A DNA stretch of 20,327 nt from a bacterium. GTDB lineage: Bacteria > ARS69. Under the pieces are notes generated by a model. The model saw only the letters and a list, made by a program, of their open reading frames with translations, was not told the origin of the DNA and did not search any database. The number at the start of each line of letters is the position of its first letter. Within the stretch, counting starts at the first letter, position 1. The position numbers and the translations under genes were made by a program. This document shows, piece after piece, positions 14,083-20,327 of the stretch. Where the stretch lies: the NCBI GenBank assembly GCA_025774805.1, contig JALGZR010000069.1, positions 1 to 20,327 of the forward strand. The letters run 5' to 3'.

Positions 14083-16515
14083 CTACCTCAGCACCGTGAC
14101 CCGCTTCGTACGCACCTCGCCTTCCACGTCGAGACGGAGAAAGTAGATGCCGCCGGCGACTTCCGTGCCGCCGTCCGTGCGACCGTCCCAGGTGACGGTC
14201 CGGAGCCCGGGACCGAGGGGGCGGGCGATCAGCGTGCGGACGCGGCGGCCGGCTGCATCGAACGCTACAAGATCCACCCGTCGACCGCCGGCCGGTACCA
14301 CGAACCGGATGATCGTGGCGGGATAAAAAGGGTTCGGGGATACCATGAGATCGGGGGCGGGGCGCGGGGGCGCGGCGCCCGGCAGTTCCAATGTCGACGC
14401 TTGCCCGCCGGACGCCACGCTCAATCCGTAGATGCCGCAGTGCTCCGTAGCCACGAACACCTTCTCGAGCGTCGGACAGAAGGCGATGGAGATCAGCTGG
14501 CGCGTGGGCAGGCCCACGTTCGCGAAGCCCCGGTCCGAGATGAGCACACCGTGTTCCGCGGTCGCGAGGAACACACGATTCGCCACCGGGTCCCAGTCGG
14601 AGTCGATGACCGACGTGCCCTGGAGATCGATCCCGGTCGAGATCCAGTGCAGGCCGCCGTCCAATGTCTCCCCGGGAGGGTGCCTTCGCGAGATGAGCAA
14701 GAGATGGTCGGGGTCGGCGCGGTCCATGTGAATACGCACCGGCGGCCCGGCCGGCAATCCCGACGAGCGCTCGGTCCAGCTTGCTCCGCCGTCGGTGCTC
14801 AGGTGCACCCGCACGCGTACTCGCTCCTCATCCGGCCACCGGTAGAGGAAGCGATCGACCCCCCCGCCGCGCATTCCGCGCCGGCCGGTTGCCCGCTCCG
14901 CCGTCGCCATGAACAGGCGGTCGGCGTCCGTGGGATCGATGACCGCGTCGATCGCCGTGGGGATGTCGCCGCTCATCAGGAAGAACGTCTCCCCCCGGTC
15001 GTCGCTCCGGAGAAGATCGTCCCTGGCCCAGCAGTACACGACGTCTCCCGTTCCCAGGTCGGTGATCAAGGCCTTGATCACGTCAACCCTCGGTGCCGGC
15101 TCTCCGTCCCAGGGGTTTGACCAACTGTGGCCCCCGTCCGTGCTGTGAATGCAGTAGTCGATAAAGAAGTGACCGCTCTCCTCCAGTCCGCATCTGAAGA
15201 GCATTCCGCTCGACCGGGTCACGACAATGAAGGGGGGAAGCCCGTACGTATACCAATACATGTCATAGGACGTCAGGGCCCAGCTCCCGCCTTCGTTCGT
15301 CGAGCGGAAGATCCCCTTGTCCGCCATCAGGAAGAGGCGGCCGTCGAGACTCGCGCCAAACCAATCCGCCTCGAACCGAGGGATCCCGAGGAGCACCGGC
15401 AGGAACGTGCCCTCGTTTCCGTGGGCGCTCGACCGGAGAAACCCCCTGCCATGCATCCCGCCGTCGCCGGCCGCGTAGACCCACCGCTCTTCCACTGCGT
15501 CCACCAACAGATAGGTCACGTCTCCGGCGCCCGCCCGACAGTCGTCGTCCCAATACACGCGAGTCCAGGAGGCTCCCGCGTTCGTCGTCTTGTAGATCGC
15601 GGCTGTGTGGCGGGTCCTCGCGGAGTCGAAGGTGCAGGCCTCCGCCCCTCCGGCAAACAGGGTAGATCCACTCCGGGGATGGGCGGCGATCGCCCACCCT
15701 CGGTCGAGCGGGTTGGGGAGGGACGACCAGGTCTCGCCGGCATCCGAGGAGCGGAAGATCCCCCCGTCGTCCTGAGATGCGTAGACCACGAGGGGACGAT
15801 CGAAGCACCAGCTCACGTTTCGACCCGGGGAGCCGGTGAGAACGTGCGTCCAGGATTGGCCGCCGTCGGTCGTGCGGGCGACTCCGGAGGTCGTGGCCGC
15901 GAGGAGGATCTCCGGGGTGGCGGGGTTGTTCGCGAGCGCGCGCACCCCGGTCCCTCCGAGTCCGCTGCTCGCGAAGGACCAGGTCTCCCCCGTGTCGGTG
16001 CTCCGGTGGACCCCGGGAGTCGCGCCCCCGGTGGCGCCGGCGTAGAGAAGCGTTGAACCGGGCTCGGCGAAGAGTATCGTCTCGATTGCTTCGGCGTCGA
16101 TCGTCTCTCCCCAGGGGGACCATCGCCAGCCGTGGGTCGTCGTCCGGTAGATTCCGAGCCCGTTCCCATAGCCGGCGAGAACGCTGTCGTAGCCCGTGGG
16201 CGAGACCGCGAGACAGAGGGCCGTAGCGTCTTTCGGAAGGCCCTCACCGGCGTAATCCCAGCTTCCCCCGCGATTCCTGCTCCAGAACACATCGGGAACG
16301 TCGGCTTCGGACGAGACGATGGCATACAGGCGCGATGCCCGGGAGGGGCTGTAGATGATCATGCGCCCGTGGGCGTAGTCCCTCGGTCCGAGAGACGTCC
16401 ACAATTCGGGAGTGCCAGCGAAGACGGGCCTCGATGCACCCGGCACCGCCGGACCGGCGACGGCCGCGAAGGCGACCGCGAAGGCCATGGAGCCGTTCGG
16501 CTTCGGGAGGGACAC
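14083..16515 (-). CDS. Secreted Asp-box (BNR) beta-propeller protein with C-terminal sorting domain
   Basis: A GTG start at 16515 with GGAGG 5 bases upstream gives 810 residues. An internal ATG nine codons on is possible, but the ribosome site favours the GTG. A signal peptide covers about 1-28. About ten Asp-box motifs (S/T-x-D/N-x-G-x-x-W) follow, near residues 79, 172, 215, 256, 310, 405, 458, 504, 573 and 617, e.g. STDTGETW, TTDGGQSW, SSDAGETW and STDGGASW. They form seven-bladed-type propellers as in sialidases, sortilin/VPS10 and xyloglucanases. No sialidase arginine triad is evident, so a binding or scaffold role is more likely than catalysis. Residues 719-810 form a FlgD-like / Por-type sorting domain (VSPNPFYPATIIRF... 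GGIYFLRLDVEG), like the one on the M6 protease, implying export to the surface. It converges with the VOC gene and diverges from the repeat-protein gene. Confidence 0.88.
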   Translation of the reverse strand: MSLPKPNGSMAFAVAFAAVAGPAVPGASRPVFAGTPELWTSLGPRDYAHGRMIIYSPSRASRLYAIVSSEADVPDVFWSRNRGGSWDYAGEGLPKDATALCLAVSPTGYDSVLAGYGNGLGIYRTTTHGWRWSPWGETIDAEAIETILFAEPGSTLLYAGATGGATPGVHRSTDTGETWSFASSGLGGTGVRALANNPATPEILLAATTSGVARTTDGGQSWTHVLTGSPGRNVSWCFDRPLVVYASQDDGGIFRSSDAGETWSSLPNPLDRGWAIAAHPRSGSTLFAGGAEACTFDSARTRHTAAIYKTTNAGASWTRVYWDDDCRAGAGDVTYLLVDAVEERWVYAAGDGGMHGRGFLRSSAHGNEGTFLPVLLGIPRFEADWFGASLDGRLFLMADKGIFRSTNEGGSWALTSYDMYWYTYGLPPFIVVTRSSGMLFRCGLEESGHFFIDYCIHSTDGGHSWSNPWDGEPAPRVDVIKALITDLGTGDVVYCWARDDLLRSDDRGETFFLMSGDIPTAIDAVIDPTDADRLFMATAERATGRRGMRGGGVDRFLYRWPDEERVRVRVHLSTDGGASWTERSSGLPAGPPVRIHMDRADPDHLLLISRRHPPGETLDGGLHWISTGIDLQGTSVIDSDWDPVANRVFLATAEHGVLISDRGFANVGLPTRQLISIAFCPTLEKVFVATEHCGIYGLSVASGGQASTLELPGAAPPRPAPDLMVSPNPFYPATIIRFVVPAGGRRVDLVAFDAAGRRVRTLIARPLGPGLRTVTWDGRTDGGTEVAGGIYFLRLDVEGEVRTKRVTVLR

Positions 16516-16780
16516 CGCGTCCTCCCTAGGGGATGCCTGCCCCTACTTTACCACGTCCGGTCACCACTCGTTTCCTGTAGCCGGGTGTTGGCCTATCCTG
16601 GGGGCTGGGTACGCCCGCTGCATCCCGGTCCGAGATTTGCTGGGAATCGTCTGAGAACAACGGGTTCCCTCGGTGGCGAGAAACGCGAATCGGATTGAAA
16701 ACGACCGGCGACGCAGGTGCACACGTGGGCTATAGGTACTGAAGAAGCCCCCTCATGGCGCTGAGGAAAGGAGCGAATCC
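16516..16780. promoter_or_regulatory. Divergent region between propeller and repeat-protein genes
   Basis: This 265-bp region must carry both promoters. Toward the propeller gene (minus) a TAAAGT hexamer lies about 30 bases before the GTG, without a good -35. Toward the repeat-protein gene (plus) TATAGG lies at 16731-16736, and AGGAG at 16769-16773 is 7 bases before the ATG. No strong promoter pair is seen. Confidence 0.35.
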
Positions 16781-18898
16781 ATGAGAGATCCTCGTGCGAC
16801 CGGCGCGCTGGTCGCGGCCCTATCTCTGGCGGGCTTCTTCGGGCTTGCGCCCGAGGCTCCGGCCGACCCCCTCGACGACGCCCTCGCGCACGAGGGTCTC
16901 GATCGCGCCGACCTGGGATGGGAGCCGCGCGGCTACTGGTCCCGCTATCCCGCCGACATTCCCTACAAACTCAGGCACTTCGACGATCTGCTCGCGCAGC
17001 CCCTCGCCACGGTGACTTTCGCCCGGACGGCGGGGGCGGCCGCGCATGCGCACCTCGCGCCGGACGCTCTGGCGGAGGCGCCGGAGAATTCCGACGGGAA
17101 TCTCTACCGTGCCGTCCAGCTCCTCGGGATCGACCGCAAGTTCGGCGGCTTCCGCTCATACTCCGCGAACCTCGACACCGCGAGCGTGGATCTCGTCGAC
17201 GCGTTGTTGCGACTGCATGAGGCGGCCGGCCGGGAGACGACGTACCTGACGTTCGGGAAGGAGGCGGACTATCCGAACCTGCGGGCGGACCTGTCCCCGC
17301 GCGTCGACGCGGTGCCGGAGGCGGCGCGGGGTCCGTTGGGTCGGCTTCTGCTCGACCTCGTCGACGCGCACGTCTGGATCGAGCGGGCGTTCCGCCGGGT
17401 GGATCCGGCGGATCGCCTGGCGGTGCAGCGGCACGTCGACCTCGGGGCGGGGTTGACCGACGCCCTCGAGTACCTCCCCGAGATCGACGACGTGGCGGCG
17501 ACCCTCGACGAGGCGAGCCTCTGGTACGGCGGGCTTCGAGCGATCGCGGCGGCGGAGCGGGCGGTTCACGCGCTGTCCGCCCTCGAATCCGTGCCCGGCT
17601 TCCGCCTCGACTGGCAGTCGCCGCTCGGTTGGATCCGCGTCCGGGGCGGGGGCAACGACGAGGTGTCCGGCGGGGACACGTTCCTGATCGTCGATCTCGG
17701 TGGAGACGACGAGTACGTCGGGGCGGTGGCGGCGCCGGCTCCGGGGCGATCGCTCTCGGTGCTGATCGACGCGGGCGGGAACGACAGGTACTCGGGGGGG
17801 GCGGAGCCGACGCAGGGGGCCGGCCTCGCCTCCGTCGGCGTTCTCGTCGACGCGGCGGGGGACGACGAGTACGACGCGGTGCACGGGGCGCAGGGGTACG
17901 GCTCGCTCGGGCTCGGCGTGCTCGCCGACGTCGCCGGCCGAGACCGGTACACGGCGCGATACTCCGCGCAGGGGGCCGCGTTTCTCGGGGTGGGACTCCT
18001 GCTGGAGGGGACCGGCGACGACTCGTACCGCGTCGAGTCGGACGGGCAGGGCTTCGGTGGCGCGGGTGGCGTGGGAACGCTGGCGGACCACTCCGGCAAC
18101 GACCGCTACGAGGCCGTTCGCGATCCTGCGATTACCGAGCGCCCGTCCTACCACTCCGAGCTGGGCGTGTCCGTGTCGAACGCGCAGGGCGTGGGTTCCG
18201 GCCGGCGCGGCGACGGAGGCGACGGGCACTCCTGGGCCGGCGGGCTCGGCCAGCTCTTCGACGTGGAGGGCGACGACGAGTACGTGGCGGGCAACTGGTC
18301 GCAGGGGACCGGGTACTGGTTCGGGACGGGACTCCTGCACGACGCGTCCGGCAACGACACGTACCGCGGCGTCGTGTGGTCCCAGGCTTCGGGGGCGCAC
18401 TTCTGCATCGGCGCCCTGATCGACGAGGCGGGAGACGATCGGCACCTCATCGAAGAGAAGGGCAGCGCATCGCTCGCGTTCGGCCACGACTTCACCGTGT
18501 CGATCCTGCTGAACCGCGGCGGGAACGACGTGTACGACATCCCGGAGGGAGACGGTCTGGGCTACTCGATCAACCGGAGCTTCGCGATGCTCCTCGACAC
18601 GGCGGGCGCGGACACGTACCGGGGAAAGGAAGGCAACAAGCCGGGATTCGCGCGCTTCGACGACCGGTTCACGAACTACGACACGACCCACACGTACTTC
18701 GCGGAGGCGAGCGCTCTCGGTTTCTTCCTGGATGTCGGTCCGGGACAGGACGAATACGACGTGGCCGAGGCCGCGAACGACCGCGTGTGGCTGGACGAGC
18801 CCGGCTCGCCCAACCGAGAGGTGCGCAACTTCTCGATCGGGGTCGACGGCGGGGAAGGGGAGATCGACCTGCGGGCGAGACCGGAGCGAGGGCCGTAG
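16781..18898 (+). CDS. Secreted G-[DN]-D-x-Y repeat (solenoid-like) protein, function unknown
   Basis: The 705-residue protein starts at an ATG with AGGAG 7 bases upstream. A signal peptide covers about 1-28 (ALVAALSLAGFFGLAPEAPA). Residues 30-285 are mainly helical and unrecognised. From about 288 to 660 there is a repeat array. Each unit has the core D-x-x-G-[DN]-D-x-Y, then usually Q-G, then G-x-G-x-L. The Tyr (or its equivalent) falls at residues 312, 337, 364, 390, 416, 443, 501, 528, 555 (His here), 585, 613 and 659. The spacing is 25-28 in regular stretches, widening to 30 once, with two larger insertions. The pattern recalls calcium-binding RTX nonapeptides, but with about three times the period, so a calcium-loaded beta-solenoid is a reasonable guess. 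No sorting domain is seen at the C-terminus. I do not know a named family for it. The anti-sigma-like gene converges 19 bp away. Confidence 0.85.
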   Translation: MRDPRATGALVAALSLAGFFGLAPEAPADPLDDALAHEGLDRADLGWEPRGYWSRYPADIPYKLRHFDDLLAQPLATVTFARTAGAAAHAHLAPDALAEAPENSDGNLYRAVQLLGIDRKFGGFRSYSANLDTASVDLVDALLRLHEAAGRETTYLTFGKEADYPNLRADLSPRVDAVPEAARGPLGRLLLDLVDAHVWIERAFRRVDPADRLAVQRHVDLGAGLTDALEYLPEIDDVAATLDEASLWYGGLRAIAAAERAVHALSALESVPGFRLDWQSPLGWIRVRGGGNDEVSGGDTFLIVDLGGDDEYVGAVAAPAPGRSLSVLIDAGGNDRYSGGAEPTQGAGLASVGVLVDAAGDDEYDAVHGAQGYGSLGLGVLADVAGRDRYTARYSAQGAAFLGVGLLLEGTGDDSYRVESDGQGFGGAGGVGTLADHSGNDRYEAVRDPAITERPSYHSELGVSVSNAQGVGSGRRGDGGDGHSWAGGLGQLFDVEGDDEYVAGNWSQGTGYWFGTGLLHDASGNDTYRGVVWSQASGAHFCIGALIDEAGDDRHLIEEKGSASLAFGHDFTVSILLNRGGNDVYDIPEGDGLGYSINRSFAMLLDTAGADTYRGKEGNKPGFARFDDRFTNYDTTHTYFAEASALGFFLDVGPGQDEYDVAEAANDRVWLDEPGSPNREVRNFSIGVDGGEGEIDLRARPERGP
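17645..18760 (+). repeat. Coding repeat array, about 12 units of 75-84 bp
   Basis: This is the DNA counterpart of the G-[DN]-D-x-Y protein repeats. Units share GAC and GGN-rich codons and a TAC codon for the conserved Tyr, but they differ elsewhere at the DNA level. They are therefore old, diverged duplications under protein-level selection rather than recent tandem copies. Confidence 0.75.
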
Positions 18899-18917
18899 CG
18901 GAGCCGGAGGCCGCGGA

Positions 18918-19874
18918 TCAGTCGGCGGGAGACCCGTCGGCCCCGGCATGGAGGGCTCGGAGCGCCTGCAGGAGCTCTTCCGCTTGGACACGCCGCTTCC
19001 CGTCCGTTTCGATGACCTCTCTCAGCAGTCGGGAGGCATCCGCCCGCTTTCCCTCCAGAAGATGACCGTTGGCCAGTTGCCACAGGCATTCTTCCCGTTC
19101 GAGAGGATCCTCGGCCAACGCCTGCGTCCGGCTCAGTGCCGCCATCGCCGGTGTCGCACGCCCTTGCAGGAGCCGGGCCGAGCCGAGGTAGAGCCAGGCG
19201 GCTCCGTGGCGCGGGTCGAGCTCTACGGCCTGCTGCAGCAACGTCTCGGCACCGACGTAGTCCCCATCTGCGTAAAGGAGCTGGCCTTCCAGCCACTTCT
19301 CCTCGAAGCTACCGGGCGCAACGGGGGACCGCTGGACCCGGATCGACATGGGTTCGATCCGGGCGAGCCTCGCTACCGAGCCGCGATCGTCTCCCGGCCA
19401 CAGAATGATCGCAAGTACGGCGGCCGCGGCGGCAAGCCCTCCACCCCAAGCCCAGCGCGGAAAGTGCAGAAGCCTTCCTCCCCGGGATGGGCGGTCGCGA
19501 CGGACACGCTCGGCCGATGCCTCGGTCCGATCCACTGGACGCTTCCGATCGTCGGGGAGCTGCTCCATCCAGGAGAGGTCGCGAGCACAGGTCAAACACC
19601 TGGCGAGATGCGCTTCTTCCTCCGGTCGAAGATCGGCTCCTCTCGTCGCGGACAGCTCCACGAGGCGATCGGCGGAGAGGTGGCGAAGTCCTTGGTCGAT
19701 GGCGGCGCCGTGAAACGTCTCCGCCCACTCGTAGTCGCCGGCACACGCCTCGCATCGCGCCAGATGTCGCCGGATCTCCGCTACGCGCTCGTCACTTAGA
19801 CGACCCTGGAGATAGTCGCCCACTTCGTTCAGCACGTGGGCACTCGACTCGTCGTCCTCACGCGGATAAGGCAC
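18918..19874 (-). CDS. Membrane anti-sigma-like protein with two zinc motifs and TPR-like tail
   Basis: A GTG start at 19874, preceded by GGGAGGG 3 to 4 bases upstream, gives 318 residues. Two copies of the anti-sigma zinc motif HxxxCxxC are seen: H37-LAR-C41-EA-C44 and H89-LAR-C93-LT-C96. One membrane helix lies at about 141-159 (WAWGGGLAAAAAVLAIILW). The outside part, from about 190, has TPR-like helical pairs (EGQLLYADGDYVGAETLLQQ, then AWLYLGSARLLQGRATPAMA). The layout fits an anti-sigma factor that holds a sigma factor at the membrane and senses an envelope signal through the TPR region. Its start overlaps the end of the upstream sigma-like gene by 17 bp, indicating coupled translation. 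Doubling of the zinc-finger domain is unusual. Confidence 0.85.
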   Translation of the reverse strand: MPYPREDDESSAHVLNEVGDYLQGRLSDERVAEIRRHLARCEACAGDYEWAETFHGAAIDQGLRHLSADRLVELSATRGADLRPEEEAHLARCLTCARDLSWMEQLPDDRKRPVDRTEASAERVRRDRPSRGGRLLHFPRWAWGGGLAAAAAVLAIILWPGDDRGSVARLARIEPMSIRVQRSPVAPGSFEEKWLEGQLLYADGDYVGAETLLQQAVELDPRHGAAWLYLGSARLLQGRATPAMAALSRTQALAEDPLEREECLWQLANGHLLEGKRADASRLLREVIETDGKRRVQAEELLQALRALHAGADGSPAD

Positions 19875-20199
19875 GTGCCCTCCCGATGCATCGGCTCACC
19901 TTGGATCGGATCGAGGACTCCGCCAGGCCGGTTTCGGCGGCGATCTCTCGATACGACGATCCATACAGGAATACCTGTACGAGCAGGTTGCGGCAGGTCT
20001 CGTCCAAGCGTGCCAAGATACGCTCGACATCCAGTCTCGATCCCGGATTCGCGGGCGGTACAACCGCCATCGTCTCGGAAGCGATCTGATCCTCCCTTGC
20101 CTGACGGCGTGCAGCGCGCCGCGCGAGCAGGAGCCAAGTCGTTCGGACGATCGTGTTGACATAAGCCCAGATCCACGGATAAGGAGGGGAGTTTTGCAT
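19858..20199 (-). CDS. ECF-like sigma-70 region-4 protein, apparently lacking most of region 2
   Basis: The frame starts at an ATG at 20199 and gives 113 residues. Residues 5-35 (PPYPWIWAYVNTIVRTTWLL then ARRAARRQ) resemble the end of ECF region 2 (2.4 and following). Residues 57-110 (LDVERILARLDETCRNLLVQ, then YREIAAETGLAESSIRSKVS) are a clear region 4 helix-turn-helix. Full ECF factors have 160-200 residues, so regions 2.1-2.3, which bind core polymerase and melt the -10, are not visible. The frame is open upstream only to a TAA at 20287-20289 and has no ATG, GTG or TTG there. It may be a real minimal regulator, a truncated remnant, or the result of a frameshift. A TATATT hexamer at 20210-20215 lies 10 bases before the ATG, without a ribosome site, so the message could be leaderless. 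The overlapping anti-sigma-like gene supports a sigma-type role. Confidence 0.75.
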   Translation of the reverse strand: MQNSPPYPWIWAYVNTIVRTTWLLLARRAARRQAREDQIASETMAVVPPANPGSRLDVERILARLDETCRNLLVQVFLYGSSYREIAAETGLAESSIRSKVSRCIGRARALSA

Positions 20200-20219
20200 A
20201 TGACTTTGTAATATAGATG

Positions 20220-20247
20220 TTGAAAAGCGCTCCAGATCTGGTAGAAA
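20220..20247 (+). promoter_or_regulatory. Candidate plus-strand promoter at the right edge
   Basis: TTGAAA (20220-20225, 5 of 6) and TAGAAA (20242-20247, 4 of 6) are 16 bases apart and point to the right edge, toward a possible gene start at 20294. It lies in the AT-rich region divergent from the sigma-like gene. Confidence 0.4.
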
Positions 20248-20288
20248 GGAATCAGCGACGAAACCGATCCTTGCAGTCAGGAGCGCTT
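20225..20288. repeat. 9-bp perfect inverted repeat around a 46-bp loop
   Basis: AAGCGCTCC (20225-20233) and GGAGCGCTT (20280-20288) are exact reverse complements. One arm starts at the last base of the plus-strand -35 and runs into the promoter spacer. The other covers the AGGAG ribosome-site candidate of the possible gene at 20294. It could be an operator pair or the ends of a small element. Confidence 0.6.
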
Positions 20289-20293
20289 AGAAG

Positions 20294-20327
20294 GTGAATA
20301 TCACGCATCGCCTCCGGAAATTCCAGT
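20294..20327 (+). CDS. Possible start of a plus-strand gene (cut by window edge)
   Basis: A GTG at 20294 has AGGAG 10 bases upstream and a promoter candidate 46 bases further up. It opens the frame VNITHRLRKFQ to the edge. Eleven codons are too few to identify a product, so the call rests only on start signals. Confidence 0.25.
   Translation, partial: MNITHRLRKFQ

Noticed and set aside
17156-18991. 611-codon open frame on the minus strand
   Set aside because: Antisense shadow of the G-D-D-x-Y repeat gene. The apparent repeats in it only mirror the real ones, and it has no start signals.
1-20327. tRNA, rRNA, CRISPR array, insertion sequence or prophage genes
   Set aside because: Looked for clover-leaf features, rRNA cores, spaced direct repeats, and transposase or integrase motifs; found none.

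Overview
The window is GC-rich (roughly two thirds G+C by eye) with well-formed Shine-Dalgarno sites, so it is bacterial. A MacA/MacB-type export pair points to a diderm envelope. Two large secreted proteins end in FlgD-like / Por-type C-terminal sorting domains, there is an M6 metalloprotease, and there is a long aspartate-rich repeat protein. That mix suggests an uncultured FCB-related lineage such as Candidatus Eisenbacteria or Krumholzibacteriota. The taxonomic guess is inference only.

Left part (1-5345, minus strand): a MacB/FtsX-like ABC permease, cut by the window edge, follows a MacA/HlyD-type adaptor 10 bp upstream. About 780 bp without a convincing gene comes next, then a 763-residue GHKL (Hsp90/MutL-fold) ATPase. 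A 353-bp divergent intergenic region separates that ATPase from a plus-strand SNF2 helicase with an N-terminal SWIM zinc finger. Together they form a possible two-ATPase DNA-transaction or defence-like pair.

Middle (8619-14049): a secreted M6 metalloprotease with a sorting domain and a small secreted DOMON-like (heme-binding?) protein lie on the plus strand. A class II Fic AMP-transferase faces them on the minus strand and has its own strong promoter. A tandem HxlR-like regulator (minus) and a VOC/glyoxalase-fold protein (plus) then share a 62-bp divergent control region carrying an almost consensus sigma-70 promoter.

Right part (14083-20327): a secreted Asp-box (BNR) beta-propeller protein with a sorting domain (minus) diverges from a secreted protein built of about twelve 25-28-residue G-[DN]-D-x-Y repeats (plus). 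After it, on the minus strand, come a sigma-70 region-4 protein (ECF-like, lacking most of region 2) and an overlapping membrane anti-sigma-like protein with two zinc motifs, one TM helix and a TPR-like tail. The last 130 bp are AT-rich, contain a 9-bp inverted repeat and a plus-strand promoter, and may hold the first codons of another gene.

No rRNA, tRNA, CRISPR array or insertion sequence was recognised. The best candidates for undescribed biology are the GHKL/SNF2-SWIM divergent pair, the G-D-D-x-Y repeat protein and the truncated-sigma/double-zinc-finger anti-sigma pair.
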